A stretch of 64,000 bases of DNA from Burkholderiales bacterium (GCA_028693355.1 JAQUVM010000001.1:1-64000); one strand, 5' to 3'; counted from the stretch's first letter, positions 9,230 through 20,248 are shown. The notes: a model not told the origin generated them from the letters alone. Numbers and translations: made by a program.

Positions 9230-11275
9230 ATGTCATTAGTAGGAAATAGCTTAGTTATTGAGTTTTTAAGTGAAGAATTACCACCAATTAACTTGTTAGA
9301 AAATATTGGAACTCCATTTACTGAATCAATTAAATCTCAGCTACAAGGATATTTCACAGATTCAAGCAAAGTTACTCCATTTATTACACCTCGTCGCTTT
9401 GGCTGCGTAATAAATAATATAAATCATGAACAAAAAGATCAAGAAGTTACACGTAAAGGTCCCGCAGTTGCTACTGGATTAAAAGATGGAAACCCAACAC
9501 CTGCATTATTGGGGTTTGCAAAATCATGTGGCACAGAATGGCAAAACCTTATACAAAATGATGATGGATATTTTTATTTTACAAGCACAGTAAAAGGCAA
9601 ATCCCTAGAGTCTGTGATTGAAAATACCATAAATACAGCATTGAAAAAAGTACATATTGCAAAATCTATGCGTTGGGGTGATACAGATTACCAATTTGTG
9701 CGTCCATTACATAATCTAATTGTAATGCTAAATGACAAAGTTATTCCATGTAATACACTAGGATTAAACTCACAAGGCTCTACTATCGGACATCGTTTCA
9801 TGAGTCATGGTGAGGTTAAAATAAGTAATGCCCAATCATATCTAGATGAAATTCATAATCTAGGTAAGGTAGTTGTAGAGTTTAATGCCAGAAAAGAAAT
9901 AATTTCTAAAACATTAGATAATAAAGCAGCTGAATTAGGTCTAAAAATTAGCCATATGGATGGGCTATTGGAAGAAGTCGTAGCATTGGTGGAATGGCCT
10001 GAGATATTAGTTGGCAGCTTTGATAGCAAATATCTAAAAGTACCACAAGAGTGCTTAATCTTATCAATGGCAAAAAACCAGAAGTATTTTGCATTAGTTG
10101 ATAATAACAATAAATTAAGCAATAAATTTCTTTTTGTATCTAATCTTATTTCAAAAGATCCTGAAGTAATTATTAATGGTAATCAAAAAGTTTTATCAGC
10201 TCGGTTAGCTGATGCTGAGTTCTTCTATAACTTTGATAAACGTACAAAGCTATCTGATTTTGTACCACGGTTGGCAAATGTAGTTTACCATAATAAATTA
10301 GGTAATCAATTAGAACGTATTGAGCGCCTACAAAAAATTGCTGCAACCATAGCACCATTACTAAATGTAGATAGTGAAGTAGCAAAAAAAGCAGCATACC
10401 TATTAAAAGCTGATTTAGTAACCGAAATGGTTGGGGAGTTTCCAGAGCTGCAAGGTATAATGGGTAATTACTATGCGCTTGCTAGTGGAGAAACTAAAGA
10501 AGTTGCTAATGCAATAGAAAAACATTACTACCCACGCTTTAGTGGCGATGAGCTACCCGATTCAGCATTAGCTACTGTTGTATCTTTAGCCGACAAATTA
10601 GAAACATTAACAGGAATTTGGGGTATTGGTCTAATTCCTACAGGTGATAAAGATCCATATGCATTACGACGTAGCGCATTAGGAATAGTTCGTATACTAT
10701 TAGAAAATCATCTAAACCTTAAAACACTATTAGAAAATGCATTTAATTCTTTCGATGGTAAAAATTTATCAGCAAATACAGTGTCTGAGCTAGAACAGTT
10801 TATTGTCCAACGCCTAGCAAACTATCTATCCGCAACTCTTGGCTACTCTAATAAAGTAGTAAGCGCAGTTCTTGCTAATCATAGTTTAGAAATATCTCAA
10901 GCGGAAAGTATTTGTAAAGAATTTAGCGCTTGGGCAAATGATACAGATAATAATGGTTTATTTGAAGCAAACAAACGTATTGAAAATATCTTGAAAAAGA
11001 ATGAAGCTGAAGTTGATATCAATATTACAATAAATCCAGAGTTATTTATTTCATATGAAACAACTTTATTTAATTTAGCTGCATCTATTAACAACGATAG
11101 TAGTTTAGATTTATATTTGCAACAGCTAAGTAAATTATCTGTACCTTTAACTGAGTTTTTTGCTAATGTTATGGTTATGGATGATGATGTAATTATTAGA
11201 AAAAATCGCTTAAAATTATTATCTGATTTATATGCAAAATTTAATATATATGGTAAGCTATCAGAATTAGCTTAA
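9230..11275 (+). CDS. glyS: Glycyl-tRNA synthetase beta subunit
   Basis: LVIEFLSEELPP, MRWGD, PRFSGDELP, GDKDPYALRRSALG. Confidence 0.97.
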   Translation: MSLVGNSLVIEFLSEELPPINLLENIGTPFTESIKSQLQGYFTDSSKVTPFITPRRFGCVINNINHEQKDQEVTRKGPAVATGLKDGNPTPALLGFAKSCGTEWQNLIQNDDGYFYFTSTVKGKSLESVIENTINTALKKVHIAKSMRWGDTDYQFVRPLHNLIVMLNDKVIPCNTLGLNSQGSTIGHRFMSHGEVKISNAQSYLDEIHNLGKVVVEFNARKEIISKTLDNKAAELGLKISHMDGLLEEVVALVEWPEILVGSFDSKYLKVPQECLILSMAKNQKYFALVDNNNKLSNKFLFVSNLISKDPEVIINGNQKVLSARLADAEFFYNFDKRTKLSDFVPRLANVVYHNKLGNQLERIERLQKIAATIAPLLNVDSEVAKKAAYLLKADLVTEMVGEFPELQGIMGNYYALASGETKEVANAIEKHYYPRFSGDELPDSALATVVSLADKLETLTGIWGIGLIPTGDKDPYALRRSALGIVRILLENHLNLKTLLENAFNSFDGKNLSANTVSELEQFIVQRLANYLSATLGYSNKVVSAVLANHSLEISQAESICKEFSAWANDTDNNGLFEANKRIENILKKNEAEVDINITINPELFISYETTLFNLAASINNDSSLDLYLQQLSKLSVPLTEFFANVMVMDDDVIIRKNRLKLLSDLYAKFNIYGKLSELA

Positions 11276-11370
11276 TTACAATAATAAAAATATAACAATA
11301 CTCAATGTGTATGTATTGTGATTGTTTTTGAAGTATGACAACTATAGTAATTGAAAGATAAGTAAATATA

Positions 11371-11940
11371 ATGAAGATAATTATTTTAGATCGAGACGGT
11401 GTTATCAACCAAGATAGTGATAAGTATGTTAAAAGTACTGATGAGTTTCATATAATACCAGGTAGTGTTGATGCTATCGCAAACTTAAGCCAAGCAGGTT
11501 TCAAAGTTATTGTTTGTACAAATCAGTCTGGACTTGGGCGTGGTTTATTTAGCATGGAAGAACTAAATGAAATGCATGAAAAAATGCACCAATCCGTAGA
11601 GCAAGCTGGCGGAGCAATTGATGCTATTATTTTTTGTCCACATACCCCAGATGATAAATGTGAATGTCGTAAACCAAAACCAGGCATGATTTTAGATATT
11701 TGTGAACGGTTTCACGTAGAAAAAGTGTCAAAAGTAGCAATGATTGGTGATAGTTTACGTGATTTAGAAGCAATATATGCAGCAGGTGGTATACCTATAT
11801 TAGTAAAAACTGGTAATGGTAAAAAAACATTAGCTAAAGAAACACTTCCAGAAGGTACAATGATATTTGATGATTTACTTGCCGCTAGTGAATATGTAAT
11901 TGAAGAAGATAGACAAGAAAGATTATACAATGCAGAATAA
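11371..11940 (+). CDS. gmhB: D-glycero-beta-D-manno-heptose 1,7-bisphosphate 7-phosphatase
   Basis: HAD-IIIA: ILDRDGVINQDS, VCTNQSGLGRG, CPHTPDDKCECRKPKPGMI. Confidence 0.95.
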   Translation: MKIIILDRDGVINQDSDKYVKSTDEFHIIPGSVDAIANLSQAGFKVIVCTNQSGLGRGLFSMEELNEMHEKMHQSVEQAGGAIDAIIFCPHTPDDKCECRKPKPGMILDICERFHVEKVSKVAMIGDSLRDLEAIYAAGGIPILVKTGNGKKTLAKETLPEGTMIFDDLLAASEYVIEEDRQERLYNAE

Positions 11941-12658
11941 ATTAACATTTTTAACAATATTTCGCTCAATTCTATTTTGGTTTTCAGCCATTTTATTTTT
12001 ACCTCTTTGTCCATTACTTGCAATAATTATAACCCCATTACCAAGAGTGCCACGTTTTAAAGCAATTGCTCTTTGTGCTCATGTATTTACTTTTTTATTA
12101 AAACATGTTGGTGGCGTAAAATATCGTGTTAAAGGCCTAGAAAACATTCCAAAAGGCTCAAATATTTATGCGGGCAATCATCAATCAGCATGGGAAACAA
12201 TGGCTCTACCATGTATACTACCTGCTTTTGTTTGGGTTATGAAAAAAGAAGTTCTTAATGTGCCTTTATTTGGCTGGGCTGTAAGAGCAGCTTCTGCAAT
12301 ACCGATTGACAGAAGTAAGGGTAAAGATTCTATGACACAAATTATAGAAAAAGGTAAAGAGCGCACAAATATTGGATTTGGTATTACCATCTTTCCTGAG
12401 GGAACTCGTTCAAGACCTAAACAACGTAAAGAATTTAAAGTCGGTGCAGCTAGGCTTGCACTTAGTTTAGAAAAACCTATAGTTCCATTTGCGCACAATT
12501 CTGGTTACTATCTTAGAAAAGGTGGATTCTGGATTTTCCCAGGAATGGTAGATGTAGTTATTGGAAAACCAATATACCCAGATGACGAAGATCCGATCAA
12601 ATTCACAAAAAAACTAGAGGACTGGGTATATGCTGAATTAGAAAAAATGGGATCATAA
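11930..12658 (+). CDS. plsC: 1-acyl-sn-glycerol-3-phosphate acyltransferase
   Basis: NHQSAWE (NHxxxxD-like) and FPEGTRSRP motifs; overlaps gmhB end. Confidence 0.93.
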   Translation: MQNKLTFLTIFRSILFWFSAILFLPLCPLLAIIITPLPRVPRFKAIALCAHVFTFLLKHVGGVKYRVKGLENIPKGSNIYAGNHQSAWETMALPCILPAFVWVMKKEVLNVPLFGWAVRAASAIPIDRSKGKDSMTQIIEKGKERTNIGFGITIFPEGTRSRPKQRKEFKVGAARLALSLEKPIVPFAHNSGYYLRKGGFWIFPGMVDVVIGKPIYPDDEDPIKFTKKLEDWVYAELEKMGS

Positions 12659-13378
12659 GTGGCAAGATTTTTTGTTGAATTAGATTTAGAAGTAAATCAA
12701 GAACTAGAACTACCCATAGAGGTAGTTCGCCACATTAATGTCCTTAGAATACGCCTTACAGACACTATTACATTATTTAATAATGATGGTTGTGATTATA
12801 CTGCACAATTATTAGTTCTAGAAAAACGCCAAATTATTTGTAAAATCATTAATAAAATACCTATAGATATTCAAGGTTCGCAGGTAAAAATTCATTTACT
12901 CATGGCTATGATTGCTAATGACAAATTTGACCTAGTATTACAAAAATCTGTAGAATTGGGCGTGGATGAGTTTACACCTTTAATTACTCAAAATACACAA
13001 AGAATTAATAAAGAAAAATTTTCCAGTAAACAAGAGCATTGGCATAGAATTATAATATCAGCCAGTGAGCAGTGTGGTCGTGCAAAATTAATGAAGCTAA
13101 ATACTCCTCAAGAATTTAAACATATAATTAAAGAAAATATTTCTGGCACAAAGTTTATTTTATCACCACATCATTCAGGAAAACTTAATCAATATAAAGA
13201 TATAACGTCAAATACAACGCTAATAATTGGCCCAGAAGGCGGGTTAACAACTGAAGAAGTAGAATTAGCGAATAAAAATGATTATCATTCTATATTACTT
13301 GGTAACCGTATATTAAGAGCAGAAACAGCAGCAATTGCAACAATTAGTATATTGCAATATCAGATAGGGGATTTTTAA
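12659..13378 (+). CDS. rsmE: 16S rRNA (uracil(1498)-N(3))-methyltransferase
   Basis: LQKSVELGVDEFTPL, ERS-like SASEQCGRA, IGPEGGLTTEEVELA, LGNRILRAETAAI; GTG start. Confidence 0.95.
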   Translation: MARFFVELDLEVNQELELPIEVVRHINVLRIRLTDTITLFNNDGCDYTAQLLVLEKRQIICKIINKIPIDIQGSQVKIHLLMAMIANDKFDLVLQKSVELGVDEFTPLITQNTQRINKEKFSSKQEHWHRIIISASEQCGRAKLMKLNTPQEFKHIIKENISGTKFILSPHHSGKLNQYKDITSNTTLIIGPEGGLTTEEVELANKNDYHSILLGNRILRAETAAIATISILQYQIGDF

Positions 13379-13381
13379 CTA

Positions 13382-15073
13382 ATGGATATTCAAAAAAGAA
13401 CACTGATACAATCATTTAAAGATTGTTGGAATTTAGCAAAACCATATTGGGCATCCAATGAAAAATGGCGGGCTATTGCTTTAGTTTCAGTAGTAATCAT
13501 CTTAAATTTACTTACAGTTTATATGAGCGTCCTTCTAAACAAATGGAATAATTCATTTTATGACTCAATACAGCAATATGATAAAGAAAGATTCTTTAGT
13601 TTATTACTTACATTTACATACTATGCTTTCACTTCAATGTTTTTTCAGGTTTGCTCATACTTATGTCAAAAAGTTCTATATATTAGATGGCGTAAATGGT
13701 TAAATACCTATTATCTGGATAAATGGTTTTATAAAGAAGCTTATTATAAATCAAGGTTCATCGGTAATATAGATAATCCAGACCAACGTATTAGCCAAGA
13801 TATTGGTGGGTTCATTAATACGGTATTAAGCCTTACCTTGGGCTTTATAAGTAATGTAGTGACTTTATTTTCATTTGTCTTTATTTTATATAATCTATCT
13901 GGTGCATTATCATTTACCCTATTTAATCATCACATTGTAATCGATGGATATATGGTTTGGGTAGCTATTATCTATGCTTTTGTTGGTACATATATTACTT
14001 TTAAAATTGGTAGACCAATTATAAGATTAAATTTCATTCAAGAAGCAGTTGAGGCAACCTTTCGTTTTGGTTTGATGCGTGTTCGTGAGTATAGTGAAAA
14101 TATTGCTTTCTACCATGGGGAAAAACAAGAGAAACAAAATTTACAAAATAAATTTGGCAATGTTATTGAAAACTTTATGGCTATTATGTATCGCCAAATT
14201 AAGCTTGATATATTTAGCTCAGTCTATGGGCAAATAGCTATTATATTTCCAATATTAGTTGCATCACCTCGCTACTTTGCTAAAATAATAAAGCTTGGTG
14301 ATCTTATGCAAATATCATCAGCATTCGGTAGAGTTCAAGGCGCATTATCATTTTTTATGGATGCATATGGATCTTTAGCTGGGCTTCGTGCAACTATGGA
14401 TCGTTTACAAGGGTTTACATCTATCACTGAAAAAGCAGCAGAACTTCCTCAATTAGAAAAACAAGAAATTAAGCAAAATTATTTATCAGTCGAAAATTTA
14501 AGTATTCATCTACCAAATAATGGACGTCAATTAATAAATAATCTAAGTTTTGCGGCTAATTCTGGTGACAGATTATTTATAAAAGGACGATCAGGTTCAG
14601 GTAAAACCACAATATTTCGCGCATTATCTGGATTATGGCCATATAGTACAGGGCAAATTTATAAAGCATCTGATAAGACAGAGTTATTTGTTGGTCAACA
14701 AACCTATATTCCAAATGTAACTTTACGTGAGGCTATCTCATATCCATTAACTGTCATCCCTGATGATGTTACTATAAACAATATAATGGAAAAATGTTCG
14801 ATATCTCATCTACAAGAATATTTAGATCAAGAATTAGAGTGGCATAAAATTTTATCGTTAGGTGAACAACAAAGGGTTTCTTTTGCCAGAGTATTGCTAA
14901 ATAAACCAGATATTATTTATCTAGATGAAGCTACTAGTGCTATGGATGAGGAAATGGAAGAACAGTTATATTCATTGCTGGTTGAAGAATTGCCAAACAG
15001 CGCTATATTATCGATTGGACATCGTAGTACCTTAGCTAAATTCCATACTCAAGAAATTAACCTTAATTACTAG
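13382..15073 (+). CDS. ABC transporter ATP-binding/permease, SbmA/BacA-YddA-like
   Basis: TM domain with LNKWNNSFYDSIQQYD, Walker A GRSGSGKTT, LSLGEQQRVSFARVLL, DEATSAMD. Confidence 0.9.
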   Translation: MDIQKRTLIQSFKDCWNLAKPYWASNEKWRAIALVSVVIILNLLTVYMSVLLNKWNNSFYDSIQQYDKERFFSLLLTFTYYAFTSMFFQVCSYLCQKVLYIRWRKWLNTYYLDKWFYKEAYYKSRFIGNIDNPDQRISQDIGGFINTVLSLTLGFISNVVTLFSFVFILYNLSGALSFTLFNHHIVIDGYMVWVAIIYAFVGTYITFKIGRPIIRLNFIQEAVEATFRFGLMRVREYSENIAFYHGEKQEKQNLQNKFGNVIENFMAIMYRQIKLDIFSSVYGQIAIIFPILVASPRYFAKIIKLGDLMQISSAFGRVQGALSFFMDAYGSLAGLRATMDRLQGFTSITEKAAELPQLEKQEIKQNYLSVENLSIHLPNNGRQLINNLSFAANSGDRLFIKGRSGSGKTTIFRALSGLWPYSTGQIYKASDKTELFVGQQTYIPNVTLREAISYPLTVIPDDVTINNIMEKCSISHLQEYLDQELEWHKILSLGEQQRVSFARVLLNKPDIIYLDEATSAMDEEMEEQLYSLLVEELPNSAILSIGHRSTLAKFHTQEINLNY

Positions 15074-16047
15074 TGAAAAGACACATGAAAGATATAAATC
15101 AAATAATAAAAGAAGAAATGGCAGCTCTTGATAAAGTGATTAGACAAGACTTAGACTCAAGGATTCCATTAATTAATACCGTTGGGGAATATATTATTTC
15201 TGCGGGTGGCAAACGAATACGTCCATTATTAACTATTTTATACGGTAAGCTCTTAAATAATAATACTGAAGTATTATATAAAATGGCAGCAATGGTTGAA
15301 TATATTCATACAGCCACGCTACTACATGATGATGTAGTAGATGAGTCTGGGCTTCGTAGAGGTCGTGCTACTGCAAATGCCGTTTTTGGTAATGCCGCAA
15401 GTGTTTTGGTGGGTGACTTCATTTATACTCGTGCATTTCAAATGATGGTACAAAGTAATGCATTACGCGTATTACAAATCATGGCAGATAGCACTAATAT
15501 TATTTCAGAAGGCGAAGTACTTCAATTATTAAATATCGGACGCAGTGATTTAAGCGAAAAAGAGTATTTTCAGGTAATTGAAAGTAAAACAGCTAAACTA
15601 TTTGAGGCTGGTGCAAGAGTAAGTAGTATTGTCAGTAATAGTACCGAAAAACAAGAAAATGCGTTAGCAAATTATGCAATATATCTAGGTACTGCATTTC
15701 AAATAGTTGATGATATTTTGGACTATAATAGTGATGCTGATACTATGGGTAAAAATGTTGGCGATGATTTACTTGAAGGTAAGGTTACACTACCTTTGAT
15801 TTATTTATTGACTAATGCAAATGAAGAAATTAAACAAAAAATAGTAAATGCTATTGATAACCCTAAAGATGCTAATATTGCAGAAGTTGTAGCAACCGTA
15901 AAAAATAGCAAAGCCTTGGATTATTGTAAAAAAATGGCAGAGTCTTATGTAAAAAAAGCCGAGTTTGAATTAGATATATTTGAAAATAATGAATACAAAG
16001 AAATATTAGTTCATATTGCTAATGAAAGTCTAAAAAGGATTAACTAA
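15073..16047 (+). CDS. ispB: Octaprenyl (polyprenyl) diphosphate synthase
   Basis: GGKRIRPLL, LLHDDVVDES, GEVLQL, FQIVDDILDY. Likely internal start MKDINQI. Confidence 0.92.
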   Translation: MKRHMKDINQIIKEEMAALDKVIRQDLDSRIPLINTVGEYIISAGGKRIRPLLTILYGKLLNNNTEVLYKMAAMVEYIHTATLLHDDVVDESGLRRGRATANAVFGNAASVLVGDFIYTRAFQMMVQSNALRVLQIMADSTNIISEGEVLQLLNIGRSDLSEKEYFQVIESKTAKLFEAGARVSSIVSNSTEKQENALANYAIYLGTAFQIVDDILDYNSDADTMGKNVGDDLLEGKVTLPLIYLLTNANEEIKQKIVNAIDNPKDANIAEVVATVKNSKALDYCKKMAESYVKKAEFELDIFENNEYKEILVHIANESLKRIN

Positions 16048-16095
16048 TATTTATTTTATGAGATATGATACAGCACACGATTGAAAGATAAAGAA

Positions 16096-16219
16096 TAACA
16101 TTCGAAGTATTTCAATCTTAGATGAGACGCATGAACAAAAAATGTGACGCCGTGTAGATATTCTACATAAGGAATATTTTTTGGAACACAACAAAATATA
16201 AGTTTGAAAGACAAAGAAT
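16096..16219 (+). repeat. Intergenic repeat family R1, diverged copy D
   Basis: ATTCGAAGTATTTCAATCTTAGATGAG...TGTAGATATTCTACATAAGGAATATTTTTTGGAACACAACAAAATATAAGTTTGAAAGACAAAGAATGA. Confidence 0.65.
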
Positions 16220-17378
16220 GAACTTTGATGAAATAGTAGAGCGTAAAATAGCCCATAGCCGCAAATGGTGTAAATATCCAAATAAAGATATCATTCCTTT
16301 ATGGATTGCGGATATGGATTTCAAAGCAGCACCTGAGATTGTGAATGATTTACAGAGTATACTTGATCATCAAATTTATGGTTATAATGATTTTAATAAA
16401 GTTGTCGTACAAAATCTTGTTAAATATGTAGACCGAAAACTTAGTTGGATAACAAGCCACGCAGACTATATGTTTCTACCTGGCATGGTAGCTGGTATTA
16501 ACGTAGCATGTAGGGCATTAACCAATGAAGGGGATGCAATTTTAACAGCTACGCCTATTTACCCGCCTTTTATGAGTTCCGTAAAATTAGCTAGTCGTAA
16601 ATTGGTTAAATTACCACTTGAGATAGTCGATGGACATTACTCATGGAATTTTACTAAACTTGAAGAACTCTTATCTGATACAGCGCTTAAGATAAAACTT
16701 ATTTTATTATGTAATCCACATAATCCTGTAGGGCGTGTTTGGAATAAAGATGAATTAGAAAATATTGCAGCACTAGCCAAAAAATATAATGTATATATCT
16801 GCTCGGATGAAATACACTATGGATTAGTATTAGATAAAAATAAAAAACATATTCCAATTGCTAGTTTAAATGATGACAGTAAAATGCGCACATTAACTTT
16901 GATGGCACAATCAAAAACATTTAATTTAGCTGGACTAGATTGTGCATATATGATTGCGGCAAATCCAGAAATTCGTGCAAAATTAGCTAAAATTACAACT
17001 GGATTATTCTTTAGCCCAAATATCTTTGGTTTAAGTGCTACAAATACAGCAATAACAAAATGTGATGATTGGCATGACGAATTAATAGCATATTTAAATA
17101 ATAATTTAACTGAAATAATTAAATATGTTAGCCAATGGCAAGATATTGAGATGATTCGTCAAGAAGCTACTTATTTAGCATGGCTTGATTGCCGTAAGTT
17201 TGCCAGTAAACACAATATCAACAATATACATAAGTGGTTTGAAGAAAATGGCGTTGGGCTTGGCGATGGCTCTGATTTTGATGCCGATGGTTTTGTTCGA
17301 ATAAATTTTGCCACACAGCGTGCCGTATTAATCGAGGCTTTACAACGTATGAAAGATGCAATCAATCAAGTACAATAA
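16218..17378 (+). CDS. patB: PLP-dependent C-S lyase, PatB/MalY family
   Basis: KWCKYPNKDIIPLWIADMDFKAAPEI, LCNPHNPVGRVW, ICSDEIHYGLVL, SKTFNLAGL. Confidence 0.93.
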   Translation: MNFDEIVERKIAHSRKWCKYPNKDIIPLWIADMDFKAAPEIVNDLQSILDHQIYGYNDFNKVVVQNLVKYVDRKLSWITSHADYMFLPGMVAGINVACRALTNEGDAILTATPIYPPFMSSVKLASRKLVKLPLEIVDGHYSWNFTKLEELLSDTALKIKLILLCNPHNPVGRVWNKDELENIAALAKKYNVYICSDEIHYGLVLDKNKKHIPIASLNDDSKMRTLTLMAQSKTFNLAGLDCAYMIAANPEIRAKLAKITTGLFFSPNIFGLSATNTAITKCDDWHDELIAYLNNNLTEIIKYVSQWQDIEMIRQEATYLAWLDCRKFASKHNINNIHKWFEENGVGLGDGSDFDADGFVRINFATQRAVLIEALQRMKDAINQVQ

Positions 17379-17409
17379 AAAATCTGGATTATATCAATCC
17401 AGATTTTTC
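17377..17409. terminator. Rho-independent terminator
   Basis: AAAAAATCTGGATT-atatc-AATCCAGATTTTT. Confidence 0.88.
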
Positions 17410-17432
17410 GCATATGAAATTACATTATTAGA

Positions 17433-18077
17433 TTAGGATACAAAATGTGGTATCAATAAAGGTATCACATCTTTAATACCAGCTATCATCATTTCAAAAG
17501 CAATCGCAGTTAGTAATAAACCAATGCTTTTTGTAATAATTGTAAGCCCAACCTCTCCAATAACGGCTGAAACTTTATCAGATAATACAAAAGTTACAGA
17601 AATAATCACAGCCAAAATAGCAATGATAGCCAAAATAGCTAGCTTATCTATAAATCCTGTTGCATCCTGACCATAAATCATCACTAACACCATACTTGCA
17701 GGCCCAATAACCATTGGTAATGCTAAAGGACTAACCCCCATTACCCTAATTTTATCAGTATTAATTTCGGCATTATTTGGAGTAGCCCTATCACTTGATT
17801 TACTATCTCCTAAAATTATCTTTATACCTAATATTAAAACAATAATCCCGCCACCTAAACGTAATGAGTATGGATGGATACCTAAACCCATCATAAGATA
17901 CTGTCCAACAAAGAGCAATACGCCTAAAATACCAATTACTGCAAGTCCGCAAACTACAGAAATATCTATCTTAGCTTCCTTACTCATTCCTTTAGTCATA
18001 TCAATAAATTGGCCAATCGCCAAAATAGGATTTAACAAGCTTAGTAAGGTAATAAAAATTTGAAAATAATTAGACAT
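17433..18077 (-). CDS. MarC family membrane protein
   Basis: LNPILAIGQFIDMT, PLALPMVIGPASMVLVM, multi-TM. Confidence 0.88.
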   Translation of the reverse strand: MSNYFQIFITLLSLLNPILAIGQFIDMTKGMSKEAKIDISVVCGLAVIGILGVLLFVGQYLMMGLGIHPYSLRLGGGIIVLILGIKIILGDSKSSDRATPNNAEINTDKIRVMGVSPLALPMVIGPASMVLVMIYGQDATGFIDKLAILAIIAILAVIISVTFVLSDKVSAVIGEVGLTIITKSIGLLLTAIAFEMMIAGIKDVIPLLIPHFVS

Positions 18078-18177
18078 AATATATCAATAAAACAATCAGT
18101 TAATAAATTTGGATTCAGACTATATCATAAATTAAATTTGAGGTTCATTGTATTATTTTATGATACCATGCAACATA

Positions 18178-18213
18178 AAAAAATAGGTAGTCAAATATTA
18201 CTACCTATTTTAG
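18178..18213. terminator. Hairpin terminator downstream of the peptide-binding protein gene
   Basis: AAAAATAGGTAG...CTACCTATTTTAG hairpin (AATAGGTAG/CTACCTATT). Confidence 0.75.
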
Positions 18214-18225
18214 TTAATAATAAAA

Positions 18226-19842
18226 TTACTTACTTAATGTAAACCATTTACTTTGTACATTATCTAAATAATTAGTATCAATATCATAACCTTGTACACG
18301 TGGTGCAACTAAACGCTGATGCGTTGGCTCATATAATGGAATAATTGGCATATCATTCATCACTATATTTAGCGCTTCCTTATACAATGCTGTTTGTTGA
18401 GCAAAATCAGATGTAGCTTCAGCTTTTGCAACTAAGGCATCATATTTTGGATTACAATAATGTGAACGATTATTACCATTATTACAAATAAACATTGGAA
18501 TATATGTTGTCACTGAATTATAATCAGCACCCCAAGTTCCTTGAGATATATCATAATTAGCATTTTTCCAATCTTGACTCAACATTTTACGTTCTTCATT
18601 TACTAATGTTACTTTTATGCCTAGATTACTTTGCCACATAGAGGTAATAGCAATCATTACTTTTTTATAAAGATCATTTGTTTGATATTTTAGAGTAATT
18701 TCTAACGGTTTATCAGTGCTAAAGCCTGCTTCTTTATATAATTCTTTTGCCTTTGCATTTTTTTGCTCTTGTGATAAATCAGCCCAACTATAACGAATAT
18801 CTTTATAATTACCATTTTCTATGGTCGGAGTTACAACACCATATAATGGAGTCTGACCAGCACCCAATACAACACTTGATAATGTATCACGATCAATAGA
18901 CATTGCTAATGCTTGACGCAATTTGGCATTATTTGCATATTTAGGTAATTTCATATTTAGATTTAAGAACTCAACTCGTTCCCAAGGAAAAGTGTGCAGC
19001 TCGTTAGGATACTGTTTTTTTAAGGTCTGGTATTGATCAATTGGTACATTTTGCCAAGTAGTATCTAGTGCACCAGTTTTATAATTTGAGATTGAAGCAT
19101 TTGCATCTATAAATGGAAAATATTTCACCTGTGGAATACTAACAATACTCTCTTGATAATACAAAGGATTTTTCTCAACTAAAATATAACCATTTACCAC
19201 GTGTTCTTTTAATACATACGCACCTGATGTTACAATATTTTGTGGTTTAGTCCAATCACTACCATATTTTTTGACTGCTGACTCCGACACTACAAAAGCA
19301 TCTGGAGTAGTAATATAATTTAGAAAGGCATTAGTTGGATGAGATAATTTAACTATAAATGTTTTGTCATCTGGAGCTGATATACCTAAAGTATCAATTG
19401 ATGCTTTACCATCAATAATGGCATCAGCTCCTGCTACATCTTTAAGCAAAAATGCATATGAAGAACCTGTTTTAGGATTTACTAAACGCTTCCATGAAAA
19501 TACAAAATCACTTGCTTTAATTTGACTACCATCAGAAAATTTCAAACCATCACGTAAATGAAAAGTATATATTAATCCATCTGAACTAATATCCCAACTA
19601 CTAGCCATACCAGCAATTGGCCTATTTGCTTGATCAAAATCGACCAACCCTGCAAATAAATCATTGATTACTCGATATGTATAGCCATCTTCTGCCAAGA
19701 CTGGATCAAAGGTTGGTATTTCTGTGCCAACATCTACTCGTAATGTACTCTTATCTTCTGCTTTGTCTTTATTTGAACAAGCAATAATACTAGTTCCTAA
19801 TAAAATCATGCTTAATTGCAAAATAATTTTTTTTATTCTCAT
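18226..19842 (-). CDS. oppA: Oligopeptide ABC transporter substrate-binding lipoprotein (OppA/MppA-like)
   Basis: Lipobox LGTSIIACSN; IPTFDPVLAEDGYTYRVINDLFAGL, ASDFVFSWKRLVNPKTGSSYAFLL, SBP_bac_5 signature. Confidence 0.9.
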   Translation of the reverse strand: MRIKKIILQLSMILLGTSIIACSNKDKAEDKSTLRVDVGTEIPTFDPVLAEDGYTYRVINDLFAGLVDFDQANRPIAGMASSWDISSDGLIYTFHLRDGLKFSDGSQIKASDFVFSWKRLVNPKTGSSYAFLLKDVAGADAIIDGKASIDTLGISAPDDKTFIVKLSHPTNAFLNYITTPDAFVVSESAVKKYGSDWTKPQNIVTSGAYVLKEHVVNGYILVEKNPLYYQESIVSIPQVKYFPFIDANASISNYKTGALDTTWQNVPIDQYQTLKKQYPNELHTFPWERVEFLNLNMKLPKYANNAKLRQALAMSIDRDTLSSVVLGAGQTPLYGVVTPTIENGNYKDIRYSWADLSQEQKNAKAKELYKEAGFSTDKPLEITLKYQTNDLYKKVMIAITSMWQSNLGIKVTLVNEERKMLSQDWKNANYDISQGTWGADYNSVTTYIPMFICNNGNNRSHYCNPKYDALVAKAEATSDFAQQTALYKEALNIVMNDMPIIPLYEPTHQRLVAPRVQGYDIDTNYLDNVQSKWFTLSK

Positions 19843-20142
19843 ATTTTTTCCAAAACTAATTTATTAGCCTCATATTAAATAACCATATATTATATCAGCA
19901 TGATATAAGCATATAAGATGAATATTTAACCTAAAGCCTATTACGTTTAAATTAGCTTATTAGAAAAGTCTAAAATACCTAATGAAAATTGAATAATTAG
20001 GATTTCATTTTTCATACTTCGCAATTGTTTAGTTAGTGTTACTTGTAATAGGACAAAGGATTCTTTCTAACTCTTCAAATCGCACAGTCCTCTTGCTAAA
20101 TAGCGTAATATTAAAAATAACCACTTTCCATTTAATAATTTA

Positions 20143-20248
20143 TATAGTCAACTTAATTTAAAATGATTCATATTTATTCCATATAAATTATTGAGCTATG
20201 CACATATAAAAGTTATTCTATATTCCATTTGATAATAGGTTAACTATA
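20143..20248. mobile_element. Possible diverged MITE, ~106 bp
   Basis: Ends TATAGTCAACTTAATTTAAAATG...CATTTGATAATAGGTTAACTATA are imperfect inverted repeats; length matches the MITE family at 38268, 53559 and 53710. Confidence 0.4.

Noticed and set aside
11049-11064. parS-like TATTTCATATGAAACA within glyS
   Set aside because: Only 13/16 match and the central CG is TA; far from the other sites and plausible by chance in AT-rich coding DNA.
9230-11275. Missing glyQ next to glyS as an anomaly
   Set aside because: glyQ may simply lie elsewhere in the genome; it cannot be judged from this window.
16051-16281. Small minus-strand ORFs (66 and 76 aa) over the ispB-patB gap
   Set aside because: They run over the intergenic repeat copy and the patB start; no homology signal.
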